64,000 nt of DNA from assembly GCF_001792815.1 (NCBI RefSeq), contig NZ_CP017674.1:1798001-1862000 (forward strand), written 5' to 3'. The first letter of the stretch is position 1. Every line of letters starts with the position of its first letter. Below the pieces are notes generated by a model, which saw only the letters and a program-made list of their open reading frames with translations, ran no database searches and was not told the DNA's origin. The position numbers were made by a program, and so were the translations under genes. Below are positions 31,617 to 41,022 of the stretch, one piece after another. The DNA comes from Microbacterium sp. BH-3-3-3 (GTDB lineage Bacteria > Actinomycetota > Actinomycetes > Actinomycetales > Microbacteriaceae).

Positions 31617-32741
31617 ATGAGCCGATCGACGCGCCCCGACCCCACCTCCGAGGGCGCCGAGGCGGGGACCCCCACCTCCCGCGACAAGCCGGTCTGGTCC
31701 GCGGTCTCGCGCCCCTACGCCGCCGGCTTCTTCCTCACCCTCGGCGGTCTCACCGCGCTCCTGCTGGGTGCTGCGCTCTCGAACATCTCCACGGTGCTCA
31801 TCTACATCGCGATCGCCCTCTTCGTGGCCCTCGCCCTCGACCCCCTCGTGCGCATGCTGGTGCGCCGCGGCCTGTCGCGCGCGTGGTCGATCGTCATCGT
31901 GTTCGGCGGCCTCGCCGTCATCCTCGCCGGGGCCCTGTGGTTGCTGATCCCGCCCGTCGTCCGTCAGGTCGAGCAGTTCGTCCGCGACATCCCGAACTTC
32001 GTCAACGACCTCATCGACAGCGACGCCGTGCACTGGGTCGAGTCGAACTTCGGCGACAGCCTGGGCGACGTGCTCAAAGAGGTGCAGGGCTTCGCCACCA
32101 ACCCCACGAACATCGCGGCGATCGGCGGCGGTCTTCTTCAGGTCGGCATCACCATCGGCACGTTCGTCTCGGGAGCGATCATCGTGCTGGTGCTGAGCCT
32201 GTACTTCCTCGCGTCCCTGCCCAAGATGAAGAACAGCCTCGTGCGTCTGACGCCCGCGCGCAGCCGCGCGACGGTCTCGGACATGACGGGTCAGATCACC
32301 GACTCGGTCGGCGGGTACCTCGCGGGCATGGTCGTGCTGGCGCTGTGCAACGCGGTCTTCGCGTTCATCGTGCTGACGATCCTGCAGCAGCCCTTCGCCG
32401 CGCTGCTGGCGGCCCTTGCCTTCGGGATCACGCTCATTCCGCTCGTCGGCTCGGTGCTCTTCTGGGCGACCGCTACGGTCTTCACGCTCATCGTCAGCCC
32501 GAGCGCCGGCCTCATCTTCGCGATCGTGTACCTCGTCTACATGCAGGTCGAGGCATATCTGCTGACCCCCCGCGTGATGAACCGCACGATCTCGGTTCCC
32601 GGCTCGCTCGTGGTGATCGGCGCGCTCGTCGGCGGCACCCTCCTGGGGCTCCTCGGTGCGCTGGTCGCGATCCCGGTCACGGCCTCGGTGCTGCTCATCA
32701 TCAAGCAGATCGTCATCCCGCGTCAGGATGCCAAGAAGTAG
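31617..32741 (+). CDS. AI-2E family (PerM/TqsA-like) membrane transporter
   Basis: The 374-residue protein has about eight transmembrane helices arranged as in the AI-2E/PerM family, with a long soluble loop in the first half (VVRQVEQFVRDIPNFVNDLI) and the conserved C-terminal block FAALLAALAFGITLIPLVGS...YLLTPRVMNRTISVPGSLVV. Family members export AI-2, ions or other small molecules; the substrate here is unknown. GTG/TTG codons upstream could extend it by three residues but would remove the leaderless start. A CCGGGGC-GCCCCGG hairpin follows. Confidence 0.88.
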   Translation: MSRSTRPDPTSEGAEAGTPTSRDKPVWSAVSRPYAAGFFLTLGGLTALLLGAALSNISTVLIYIAIALFVALALDPLVRMLVRRGLSRAWSIVIVFGGLAVILAGALWLLIPPVVRQVEQFVRDIPNFVNDLIDSDAVHWVESNFGDSLGDVLKEVQGFATNPTNIAAIGGGLLQVGITIGTFVSGAIIVLVLSLYFLASLPKMKNSLVRLTPARSRATVSDMTGQITDSVGGYLAGMVVLALCNAVFAFIVLTILQQPFAALLAALAFGITLIPLVGSVLFWATATVFTLIVSPSAGLIFAIVYLVYMQVEAYLLTPRVMNRTISVPGSLVVIGALVGGTLLGLLGALVAIPVTASVLLIIKQIVIPRQDAKK

Positions 32742-32760
32742 GCACCGACGGGAGTCGCCG

Positions 32761-32776
32761 CCGGGGCGTGCCCCGG
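32761..32776. terminator. Hairpin after the AI-2E family gene
   Basis: CCGGGGC and GCCCCGG are perfect inverted repeats with a 2-nt centre, about 20 nt after the stop. No T-run. The rest of the gap to 32985 shows no gene or clear site. Confidence 0.45.
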
Positions 32777-32985
32777 TGCTCGCGAGCGTGCGCATGACGG
32801 GTGCGCGGGGATAGCGGCATCCCGAGCCGGTCCGTCGCTGACCCGGTCGAAGCCGGCGCGCACCATCCCCGGCGGGCGGAGATATCCGACGTCTGCGCGC
32901 TCGCGCGGCTCCGGAACGTGCGCGCCGTCGGCGCCGACGCGTGCGATGATCTCGTCACCGACGTCGACATGACCGGAGCACACCC

Positions 32986-34158
32986 ATGAGCGCCCCCTAT
33001 CGCCACCTCGCCTCGACGGGCGGTGTCTTCTCGCTCATCCGCGACGGCCTGGCTCGTTCCCGGTCGGACCTCTCGCGACTGACCGGGCTGGCGCCCTCGA
33101 CCATCACGCTGCGCGTCGACGAGCTGCTCACCCTCGGCGTCGTCGAAGAGGCGGGCGAGACCGCGTCGCGTGGGGGCCGTCGCCCGCGCAACCTCGCCCT
33201 CGCACGCGATGGACGCGTCGTCGCCGGGATCGACCTCGGCGCCGCGCACGCCACCATCATCCTCGAAGACCTGCGCGGCACCCGCGTGGCCCGTCATCGC
33301 ATGACCCTCGACATCTCGCGGGCGCCCGAGGTGGTGCTGCGCGGCATCCATCGCGAGGTGCTCTCGCTCGTCGAGGCGGCCGCCGAGCCCGTGACCCTGG
33401 CGGGCATCGGCCTGGCGGTTCCCGGACCCGTCGGCGTACCGGACGGTCGCATCATCTCGCCCTCGCGGATGCCGGGATGGAACGGCATCGATGCCTCGGC
33501 GATCCTCGGCGGCATCGCCGGCGTTCCCGTGCGCTGCGAGAACGACGCGAATGCGATGGCTCTCGGTGAGCACATCGCCGGAGGCCGGAGATCGCGCAAC
33601 ATGCTCGTGGTCAAAGCGGGCTCGAGCATCGGCGTCGGCATCATCGTCGACGGCGCGCTCTACCGCGGAGCGACGGGGGTGGCGGGCGACATCACCCACA
33701 TCGCCGTGGCCGGCTCCACGGTGGCCTGCGTCTGCGGTCGCGTGGGCTGCCTCGACGCCATCGCGGGCGGGCGCGCCATCGGCGAGGCCATGACGGCGGG
33801 CGGCATCCGCATCGACGACGTGGCGCAGCTGTCGGAGCTCGCCCACGACGGGCACCCCCTCGCCACGCGCCTGCTGCGCGAAGCGGGTCTGCGCACGGGC
33901 AGCGTGCTGGCCACCGTCGTGGGCTTCTTCAACCCCGAGCGGCTCGTGCTCGGCGGCATCATCGCCACGACCGACGCCTTCGTCGCCGGCGTGCGCTCGA
34001 GCATCTACGACCTGTGCCTCCCCCTGTCGACCTCGTCCCTGGAGGTCTCGGCGTCGGAAGAGGGCTGGGACATCGGAGCGCGCGGAGCCGCTCTGCTCGT
34101 GCGCGACGAGCTGCTGTCGGCCGCCTCCATCGACAACCTGACGCGGTCGAACGCCTGA
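32986..34158 (+). CDS. ROK-family (NagC/XylR) transcriptional regulator
   Basis: The 390-residue protein has an N-terminal winged HTH (SRSDLSRLTGLAPSTITLRV, about 25-44) and a ROK sugar-binding domain with GIGLAVPGPVG, CENDANAMALGEH and the zinc/ROK motif GDITHIAV...CVCGRVGCLDAIAGG. Such proteins repress sugar operons and are released by a sugar or sugar phosphate. It sits directly upstream of and in the same direction as the amino-sugar operon, with a 177-nt gap holding a candidate operator. Likely the local regulator of that operon, with GlcNAc- or glucosamine-type effector (inferred). Confidence 0.92.
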   Translation: MSAPYRHLASTGGVFSLIRDGLARSRSDLSRLTGLAPSTITLRVDELLTLGVVEEAGETASRGGRRPRNLALARDGRVVAGIDLGAAHATIILEDLRGTRVARHRMTLDISRAPEVVLRGIHREVLSLVEAAAEPVTLAGIGLAVPGPVGVPDGRIISPSRMPGWNGIDASAILGGIAGVPVRCENDANAMALGEHIAGGRRSRNMLVVKAGSSIGVGIIVDGALYRGATGVAGDITHIAVAGSTVACVCGRVGCLDAIAGGRAIGEAMTAGGIRIDDVAQLSELAHDGHPLATRLLREAGLRTGSVLATVVGFFNPERLVLGGIIATTDAFVAGVRSSIYDLCLPLSTSSLEVSASEEGWDIGARGAALLVRDELLSAASIDNLTRSNA

Positions 34159-34335
34159 CTTATTTCACGGATTGAAGTCGAAATGGTGACTTCATCCGAT
34201 GTATGTAACAGGTCGATTAAGGAATGAAGCGGTGCTCGTCTGCGCCGCTAGCCTCCCCCCAAGACCTAATCATCCGATGTCCCGGGCTGATTCGCCGGAC
34301 CCGAACTCCGCAGCCCGCACCCGAGAGGAACCCCC
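34159..34335 (+). promoter_or_regulatory. Operator/promoter region of the amino-sugar operon
   Basis: TGAAGTC (34173-34179) and GACTTCA (34188-34194) form a perfect 7-bp inverted repeat with 8-nt spacer, extended to GGAT/ATCC if one base is bulged. The segment is AT-richer than its surroundings. TAGCCT near 34250 is a possible -10. The repeat is the best candidate site for the ROK regulator. Confidence 0.55.
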
Positions 34336-35595
34336 ATGCACAAGAAACGGATCGCCTTCGCGGGCCTCGTCGCCGTCACGGCGATGGGCTTCACCGCCTG
34401 CGCCTCCGGCGGCGGCGCGGCCGACGGCGGCAAGACCACCATTGTCTGGAACATGTGGGCGGGTGACACCGCCTCGGAGCAGAAGCTCAAGGACCAGATG
34501 GCCGTCGCCCAGAAGCTCGTCGGCGATGACATCACCATCGAGCTGCAGACCGCTCCCTGGGCCGACTACTTCACCAAGTTGAACACGAACATGGCGTCGG
34601 GCAAGGTCGCCTGCGTCACGGGCATGAACGGCCAGCGCCTCGCCGGATACACCGAGGTGTTCGACGAGCTCACCGACGACGACCTGTCGACGATGGGGAT
34701 CTCGCGCGACGCGTACAACCCGGGCGCCCTGAGCGTCATGGAGAACGGCGGCACGCTCTACGGCCTTCCCTACGACACCGCCGCGATGCTGCTCTTCTAC
34801 AACGCCGATCTGTTCGCCCAGGCCGGCGCCCCGCTCCCCACCAACGACTGGACGATCGACGACTTCGAGAAGGCGGCGAGCGAGATCACCGCGAAGGCCG
34901 GCGCGAAGGGCTTCGCCGTCTCGGTCGACGAGTTCCAGTGGCTATCGCTCCCGATGGCCGAGACGGGGCTGCAGCCCGTCGACGACTCCGGCGCACTCGA
35001 CCTCACGAACCCGAGCTTCGTCGAGGCGGCCACCCGCTACGGCGACCTCGTCACCAAGCTCGGCGTGTCCGACGCCGTCCCCTCCGCCTCGGACTCGGCG
35101 TGGACCACCACGCAGTTCGAGAACGGCAAGGCCGCGATGATCATCGAGGGCACCTGGATGGCATCCACCCTCACCGGTCCCGACCTCGGATTCTCGGCCG
35201 GTGCGGTGCGCATCCCGCGCGGCGACGACGGCGCGTACGGCGTGGCCCTCGGCTCCGGCTACGGCATCGCCGCCAACTGCGAGGACAAGGAGGCCGCGCT
35301 CAAGGTGCTCAGCGCCCTGTCGAGCCCCGACGTGCAGTCGGTGATCGCGGAGCAGGGCGGCTACCCGGCCCAGCTCGCCAGCCAGCCGGAGTTCTTCACG
35401 GCCCTTCCGGATGCCACCCGCGACAACCTCACGCAGGCCTTCACCGCCGCGTTCGAGGGCGCCGTGTCGCAGCGCGTGACCGACCAGTGGACGCAGGTGG
35501 CGACCGCGACGCCGAACGAGCTCGTGAGCGTCTACACCGGCCAGGCGACCATGTCGTCGGTGCTCGAGAACCTCGAGTCGCGCTTCGGCAACTGA
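34336..35595 (+). CDS. Sugar ABC transporter substrate-binding lipoprotein
   Basis: The 419-residue protein has a lipoprotein signal (KRIAFAGLVAVTAMGFTAC, lipidated Cys22) and a family 1 solute-binding domain (IVWNMWAGDTASEQKLKDQM, VYTGQATMSSVLENLESRFG). GAGAGG precedes the ATG. It captures an oligosaccharide outside the membrane for the two permeases at 36963 and 37876; no ATPase is encoded here, so a shared MsiK-like ATPase elsewhere is expected. A strong hairpin follows the stop. Substrate could be a fucosylated or amino-sugar-containing glycan, judged from neighbouring enzymes. Confidence 0.92.
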   Translation: MHKKRIAFAGLVAVTAMGFTACASGGGAADGGKTTIVWNMWAGDTASEQKLKDQMAVAQKLVGDDITIELQTAPWADYFTKLNTNMASGKVACVTGMNGQRLAGYTEVFDELTDDDLSTMGISRDAYNPGALSVMENGGTLYGLPYDTAAMLLFYNADLFAQAGAPLPTNDWTIDDFEKAASEITAKAGAKGFAVSVDEFQWLSLPMAETGLQPVDDSGALDLTNPSFVEAATRYGDLVTKLGVSDAVPSASDSAWTTTQFENGKAAMIIEGTWMASTLTGPDLGFSAGAVRIPRGDDGAYGVALGSGYGIAANCEDKEAALKVLSALSSPDVQSVIAEQGGYPAQLASQPEFFTALPDATRDNLTQAFTAAFEGAVSQRVTDQWTQVATATPNELVSVYTGQATMSSVLENLESRFGN

Positions 35596-35602
35596 GTCCC
35601 CC

Positions 35603-35633
35603 GGGAGGCGGCGCCCGCCGGGCGCCGCCTCCC
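35603..35633 (+). terminator. Intergenic stem-loop after the binding-protein gene
   Basis: A perfect 14-bp stem with 3-nt loop starts 8 nt after the stop codon. Because operon genes continue in the same direction, it more likely acts as a partial terminator or mRNA-stabilising hairpin that raises binding-protein levels over the permeases. Confidence 0.65.
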
Positions 35634-35670
35634 TCTCACCCCGTCCCCCTCGTCACGCAGGAGCACCGCC

Positions 35671-36948
35671 ATGACCGACGACCGCACCGACTGGTTCGTC
35701 CACGATCGCTTCGGGATGTTCGTCCACTTCGGGCTGTACAGCGTGGCCGCCCGCCACGAGTGGGTGCAGAACTACGAGCGCATCGAGGCCGCGGACTACG
35801 CCCGCTACGCGCGGTTCTTCGAGCCCGACCTCTTCGACGCCCCGACCCTGGCGCGCCAGGCCCGCGAGGCCGGCGCCCGCTACGTCGTGCTCACCGCCAA
35901 GCACCACGAGGGCTTCTGCCTGTGGAACACCGCGACGACCGGCTTCAACGCGGTCGAGGCCTGCGGCCGCGACCTGGTGCGCGAGTACGTCGACGCGCTG
36001 CGCGCCGAGGGCCTGCGCGTCGGGATCTACTTCTCGCTGCTGGACTGGTCGCACCCGCACTACACGATCGACCGGCACCACCCCCAGCGCGGCGCCGCCG
36101 ACGTCGCCGAGCGCAACGCCGACCGCGACATGGCGATCTACCGCGAGTACCTGCACGCTCAGGTGCGGGAGCTGCTCACGGGCTACGGTCCGCTCGACTA
36201 CCTCTTCTTCGACTTCACCGAGCCCGCCGAAGAAGACGGCCTGCCCGGCAAGTCGCCCGAAGACTGGGATGCCGAGACCCTGCTGGCGATGTGCCGCGAG
36301 CTGCAGCCCGACATGGTGGTGAACGACCGCCTCGGCATCCCCGCCGATCTCGTCACCCCCGAGCAGTACCAGCCGGTCCGACCGTTCGAGCGCGACGGCG
36401 TCCCGCTCGTGTGGGAGGCCTGCCAGACGATCAACGGCAGCTGGGGCTACCACCGCGACAACCACGACGGCAAGAGCGCGGCCCTGCTCGTGCGCATGCT
36501 CGCGAGCTCCGTCGCGCTCGGCGGGAATCTGCTGCTCAACGTGGGTCCCACCGGTCGCGGCGAGATCGCGCCGCGCGACGCCGCCCTGCTGTCGCAGGTG
36601 GGCGAGTGGATGACCCGACACGCGGATGCCATCCGCGGGGCCGGCGCATCGCGCTTCGTCGCACCGTCGGGCGTCGTCTACACCCAGCGCGGCGACCGCC
36701 TCTACGCGCACCTCTTCGACTGGCCCTTCGGCCTGCTGCACCTGCCCGACCTCGCCGATCGGGTCGAGTTCGCGCGCTTCCTCGACGACGGGTCCGAGGT
36801 GCTGTTCGAGAGCATCCCCGCCGATCAGCAGGCCTTCAACCTCCTGCCCGCGGCGCCCGCGCCCGGAACCCTGACGCTCAAGCTCCCCGTCCAGCCGCCG
36901 TCGGTCGCACTCCCCGTGATCGAGCTGCGACTGCGGGCCTCCTCCTGA
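35671..36948 (+). CDS. Alpha-L-fucosidase, glycoside hydrolase family 29
   Basis: The 425-residue protein has the GH29 barrel: WFVHDRFGMFVHFGLYSVAA near the N-terminus, YVVLTAKHHEGFCLWNTATT, and the nucleophile Asp181 in YLFFDF. GGNLLLNVGPTGRGEIAP closes the catalytic domain, followed by a small C-terminal beta domain. No signal peptide is visible, so it acts on imported sugar. Placement between the binding protein and permease genes ties fucoside hydrolysis to this transporter. GH29 membership is clear; activity on fucose rather than a related sugar is inferred. Confidence 0.9.
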   Translation: MTDDRTDWFVHDRFGMFVHFGLYSVAARHEWVQNYERIEAADYARYARFFEPDLFDAPTLARQAREAGARYVVLTAKHHEGFCLWNTATTGFNAVEACGRDLVREYVDALRAEGLRVGIYFSLLDWSHPHYTIDRHHPQRGAADVAERNADRDMAIYREYLHAQVRELLTGYGPLDYLFFDFTEPAEEDGLPGKSPEDWDAETLLAMCRELQPDMVVNDRLGIPADLVTPEQYQPVRPFERDGVPLVWEACQTINGSWGYHRDNHDGKSAALLVRMLASSVALGGNLLLNVGPTGRGEIAPRDAALLSQVGEWMTRHADAIRGAGASRFVAPSGVVYTQRGDRLYAHLFDWPFGLLHLPDLADRVEFARFLDDGSEVLFESIPADQQAFNLLPAAPAPGTLTLKLPVQPPSVALPVIELRLRASS

Positions 36949-36962
36949 CGAAAGGCCACCGG

Positions 36963-37886
36963 ATGGTCACCGAATCCTCCATCGCCCCGCGGCGACGGCG
37001 CCGCAGCACGATCGAGACGAGGGAACGCCGCCAGGCGCTCGGCTTCATCACTCCGGCCGTGCTCGGTCTCGCGGTCTTCACCGTCCTCCCCGTGGGACTC
37101 GCGATCGTGATGAGCCTGTTCGACTGGCCGATCTTCGGCAAGCGCGCGTTCGTCGGCATCGACAACTACGTGACGCTGCTGACCTCGTCGCCCGACTTCT
37201 GGCCGGCGCTGCGCAACTCCGCGGTGTTCACGCTGCTCTACGTGCCGCTGAACCTCATCGTGGCGCTCGGGCTCTCGCTGCTCCTCGGACCCCGCATCCG
37301 CGGTCGCGCCGTGTTCCGCGTGCTGTTCTTCATCCCCGTCGTCACGCCGATCGTGGCGAGCGCGCTCATCTGGCGTCTGGCGCTGCAGCCCGACGGGCTG
37401 CTCAACGGCATGACGGTCTCGCTCTTCGGGTGGGAGCTGCCGAACTTCCTCGTCGACCAGAACTGGGCCATGCTCGCCGTCGTCGCGATGAGCGTGTGGG
37501 CGGGCATGGGCTACAACATGCTCGTGCTGACCGCGGCGCTCGAGCAGGTCCCCACCTCGGTGGTGGAAGCCGCCCAGATCGACGGGGCCCGCGGCATCCG
37601 TCTCGTCGCCCAGGTGATCATCCCGCTCATCTCCCCGGCGATCTTCTTCGCCGCGGTGATGACGATCATCTCGTCGATGCAGGTGTTCGCGCAGCCGCAG
37701 CTGCTCACCGGCGGCGGCCCCGGCACCTCCACGGTGCCGCTGGTGATGTTCATCTACAACACCGGCTTCAAGTTCCAGGACCTCGGTCTCGCCGCCGCGG
37801 GCGCGTGGATCCTGTTCGTCATCATCATCGGCATCACGGCGCTGCAGTTCCGGGCGCAGAAGAGGTGGGTGCACTATGAGCACTGA
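36963..37886 (+). CDS. Sugar ABC transporter permease (MalF/UgpA type)
   Basis: The 307-residue protein has six transmembrane helices, beginning with LGFITPAVLGLAVFTVLPVG, and the EAA loop VVEAAQIDGARGIRLVAQVI. It pairs with the next permease, whose start it overlaps by 11 nt. Together they form the membrane channel for the substrate of the lipoprotein at 34336. Confidence 0.93.
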   Translation: MVTESSIAPRRRRRSTIETRERRQALGFITPAVLGLAVFTVLPVGLAIVMSLFDWPIFGKRAFVGIDNYVTLLTSSPDFWPALRNSAVFTLLYVPLNLIVALGLSLLLGPRIRGRAVFRVLFFIPVVTPIVASALIWRLALQPDGLLNGMTVSLFGWELPNFLVDQNWAMLAVVAMSVWAGMGYNMLVLTAALEQVPTSVVEAAQIDGARGIRLVAQVIIPLISPAIFFAAVMTIISSMQVFAQPQLLTGGGPGTSTVPLVMFIYNTGFKFQDLGLAAAGAWILFVIIIGITALQFRAQKRWVHYEH

Positions 37887-38817
37887 GACCCTACGACAGA
37901 CCCACCGCCCCACGCCGCTGTCGCCCGCGACCGCCGTCGAGGGTCCCCGCGGCGGCCGACGCGGGCGCCGACGCAGCCAGCCGGCCTCCCGCGGCGAGCG
38001 CTTCGGTCTGATCGCCGCGTACCTCGCGGTGATCGTCGCGGCCGTGATCTTCGCGGCCCCGCTGATCTACGCGTTCTTCTCGGCCCTCAAGCCCTCGAAC
38101 GAGGTGCTGCTGGCGCCGCCGACGCTGATCGGCAGCGAGGTGCGCTGGCAGAACTTCCTCGAGGTCTTCAGCTTCGCGCCGTTCACGACCTACATCGCGA
38201 ACTCGTTCATCGTCTCGGTCGCCGGCGTGCTCGTCGTGCTCGCGGTGTCGTCGACGGCCGGCTACGCCTTCGGGCGCCTGCGCTGGCCCGGGCGCGACGT
38301 CGTGTTCGTGCTGTTCCTCGGCACGCTGATGGTGCCGCAGGAGGTGCTCGTCATCCCCATGTTCGTCGTCATGCAGTGGTTCGGATGGGTCGACACGTAC
38401 CAGTCGCTCGTCCTCCCCTGGGCCTTCACCGCCTTCGGAACGTTCCTCATGCGGCAGTTCTTCCGCGGCATCCCGTTCGAGCTCGAAGAAGCCGCGCGCA
38501 TGGACGGCGCGGGCCCCGTGCGCACGTTCCTGCAGGTGATCCTGCCCCTCGCCGGCTCGGCGCTCGCGGTGCTGGCCGTGTTCACCTTCCTCAACTACTG
38601 GAACAGCTACCTCTGGCCCCTCGTGACCGTCAACGACTACAACGCCCTGGGCACCCTGCCGATCGGCCTCGCGAGCTTCGCCACGCAGAGCGGAACGCGG
38701 TGGGACCTGCAGATGGCGGCCACGATCATCTCGATGATCCCCACCACGATCCTCGTCATCGCGCTGCAGAAGCACCTCGTCAAGGGCATCGCGACGTCGG
38801 GTCTGGGCGGGCGATGA
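37876..38817 (+). CDS. Sugar ABC transporter permease (MalG/UgpE type)
   Basis: The 313-residue protein has a basic N-terminal tail (about residues 1-40), six transmembrane helices and the EAA loop LEEAARMDGAGPVRTFLQVI. It overlaps the preceding permease by 11 nt and the following M81 gene by 4 nt (ATGA). Second half of the heterodimeric importer. Confidence 0.93.
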   Translation: MSTETLRQTHRPTPLSPATAVEGPRGGRRGRRRSQPASRGERFGLIAAYLAVIVAAVIFAAPLIYAFFSALKPSNEVLLAPPTLIGSEVRWQNFLEVFSFAPFTTYIANSFIVSVAGVLVVLAVSSTAGYAFGRLRWPGRDVVFVLFLGTLMVPQEVLVIPMFVVMQWFGWVDTYQSLVLPWAFTAFGTFLMRQFFRGIPFELEEAARMDGAGPVRTFLQVILPLAGSALAVLAVFTFLNYWNSYLWPLVTVNDYNALGTLPIGLASFATQSGTRWDLQMAATIISMIPTTILVIALQKHLVKGIATSGLGGR

Positions 38818-40297
38818 CCGCGCGACTCCCCCGGATCGTCATCGCCGGCATGGCCATCGAGTCCAGCGCGTACGCTGCCCACCGGGCCGGCCACGACGAC
38901 TTCGTCGTGCTGCGCGGCGACGAGGTCCTCACGCGGTACCCGTTCCTCGCGGCGGGCACGCCCCTGGGCGATGCGGCCGACTGGATCGGCGTCTTCTACG
39001 CCCGCTCGATCCCCGGCGGCCGGGTGCGCCGCGACGTGTACGACGACTTCCGCGCTCGCATCGTCGCCGGCCTCGCCGACGCCGGCGAGGTGGATGCCGT
39101 GTACCTCGACGTGCATGGAGCGATGGGCGTCGAGGGGATGGACGACGCCGAGGGCGACCTCGTCGAGGCCGTCCGGGCGGTGGTCGGGGCAGAGCCCCTG
39201 ATTGCCGCCCCCATGGATCTGCACGGGAACGTCTCGGAGCGCTTCGCCCGCGCGGTGGACCTGCCGACGTGCTTCCGCCTGGCCCCGCACGAGGACGCCG
39301 ACGACACCCGCGAGCGCGCGGCGCGGACGCTTCTCGAGTGGGTGGGGCGCGACGAACGCCCAGCGCGCGCCTGGGTGCGGGTGCCGATCCTGCTCCCCGG
39401 CGAGAAGACGTCCACCCGTGTGGAGCCCGCCCGGAGCCTCTACACGCGTCTCGACCAGGTGGAGCGGATGCCGGGCGTCACCGACGCGTCGATCTGGATC
39501 GGTTACGCGTGGGCCGATGAACCCCGCAGCCACGCGACGGTGATCGTCAGCGGCGCCGACGCGTCGACGATCGTCGAGCAGGCGAGACGCTCGCCCAAAC
39601 ACTGTGGGACGCCCGCGACGACTTCTCGTTCGTCGGACCGCCAGGCTCGCTGGCCGAGGGCGTGTCGGCGGGTCTCGCGCATCGAGCCGCCGGCGGCGCC
39701 CGGCCGTATCTCGTGAGCGACTCCGGCGACAATCCGGGCGCGGGCGGCTCCGGCGACGTCACGTGGACCCTGCACGAACTGCTGCGCGACCAGCGTCTCA
39801 CCGGCGCCGACGACGACCTCACGGTGGCCGTGGCCTCGATCTTCGACGCCTCGGCCGTCGCCTCGCTCGACGGCGCCGAAGTGGGCTCGTCGGTCGACGT
39901 CGAGGCCGGTGCCCGCGTCGACGACCGCGTGAGCGGGCCGGTGCGCATCGCCGGGGTGCTGCGCGGGCGGTACGACGATCCGGTCGCGGGCCGCGTCGTC
40001 GTCATCGGCGTCGGCGCCCTGCGGGTGATCGTCACCGAGCGGCGCAAGGCGTTCCACGCCGCCGACCACTTCCGGGCGGTGGGCATCGACCCGCTCGCCA
40101 CCGACATCATCGTGACCAAGATCGGCTATCTCGAGCCCACCCTGTACGACATCGCCGCGGGCTGGACGCTCGCCCTCACCCCCGGCCCGGTCGATCAAGA
40201 CCTGGGCCGACTGGGTCACCGCCGCATCGAGCGACCGATGTTCCCCTTCGACGCGTTCGACGCCGCTCCCGACCTGAGCGCGACGGTGCTGCGATGA
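38814..40297 (+). pseudogene. M81 (MlrC-like) metallohydrolase gene with a single frameshift
   Basis: Two frames together encode one M81/DUF1485 protein. The first frame gives MTARLPRIVIAGMAIESSAY, AVYLDVHGAMGVEGMDDAEG, MDLHGNVSERFARAV and WIGYAWADEP up to STIVEQA. The homology continues in a second frame from ETLAQTLWDARDDFSFVGPP through YLVSDSGDNPGAGGSGDVTW to the stop. The break is at 39582-39584, where restoring one base (GCC GAG for GCGAG) gives QAETLAQ and a 494-residue protein of normal length. Metal-ligand segments (DVHG, MDLHGN, SDSGDNPGAG) are intact, so damage is recent, a sequencing error, or recoding. M81 proteins hydrolyse amide bonds (microcystinase MlrC). All junctions with neighbours are 4-nt overlaps. 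Confidence 0.82.
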
Positions 40298-41022
40298 CCG
40301 CGTTCGAGATGGCGGTCCAGGATGCCGCGGGCATCGCCGTCGCGGCCGAGCTCGGCATCGACCGCATCGAGCTGTGCGCCGCCCTGTCGCTCGGCGGGCT
40401 GACCCCCTCGGTCGGACTCATCGAGGCGGCGGCCGCCTCCGGCATCCCGACGCATGTCCTCGTGCGCCCGCGCGGGGGCGACTTCGAGTACGACGACGCC
40501 GAGCGAGCCCTCATCGTCGACGACGTGCGGTGGGCCCACTCCCTGGGCGCGGCGGGTGTCGTCGTGGGCGGTCTGCGCGACGGGGGGATCGACGAGGAGC
40601 TCGTCGACCGCGTCGTCGCCGTCGCCGGCGGCGCGGACGTCACGTTCCATCGCGCGTTCGACAACCTGTCCGACCTCGATGCCGGTCTCGACCGCCTGAC
40701 CGGTCTCGGCGTCACGCGCGTGCTGACCTCGGGCGGCGCGGCTCGGGCGCACGACGCGCTCGGCGTTCTGCGGCGGCTGGTGGGCCGCGCGAGGGGCGGG
40801 ATCGAGATCATGGCGGGCAGCGGCGTGCGCTCCGACAACGTCGCGCGGATTGCCGCGACCGGCGTCGACGCCGTCCACGCGTCGGCCAAGCGGTCCGTGA
40901 CCGGCCGCCCGGGCGTCGCGCTCGGTTCCGCCGCGAGCGACGGCGGTGGGTACGAGACCGTCGATCCCGACGAGGCACGACGCCTGTTCGGCATCCTGCG
41001 GTCGACCGAGGAGGCGAAATGA
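40294..41022 (+). CDS. cutC: CutC-family TIM-barrel protein
   Basis: The 242-residue protein is a full-length CutC: FEMAVQDAAGIAVAAELGID, RIELCAALSLGGLTPSVGLI, VLVRPRGGDFEYDDAER, DVTFHRAFDNL and ILTSGGA-like RVLTSGGAARAHDAL, then IEIMAGSGV. CutC was named for copper tolerance in E. coli, but that role is doubtful and the fold is a small TIM barrel with an enzyme-like pocket. Here it lies in an amino-sugar operon with 4-nt overlaps on both sides, which suggests a role in sugar or sugar-amide metabolism rather than copper handling. Confidence 0.92.
   Translation: MTAFEMAVQDAAGIAVAAELGIDRIELCAALSLGGLTPSVGLIEAAAASGIPTHVLVRPRGGDFEYDDAERALIVDDVRWAHSLGAAGVVVGGLRDGGIDEELVDRVVAVAGGADVTFHRAFDNLSDLDAGLDRLTGLGVTRVLTSGGAARAHDALGVLRRLVGRARGGIEIMAGSGVRSDNVARIAATGVDAVHASAKRSVTGRPGVALGSAASDGGGYETVDPDEARRLFGILRSTEEAK

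Noticed and set aside
32801..32989. Short plus-strand ORF of 62 codons before the ROK regulator
   Set aside because: No ribosome site, no motif, and it runs into the regulator start region; an equally long antisense ORF covers the same bases.
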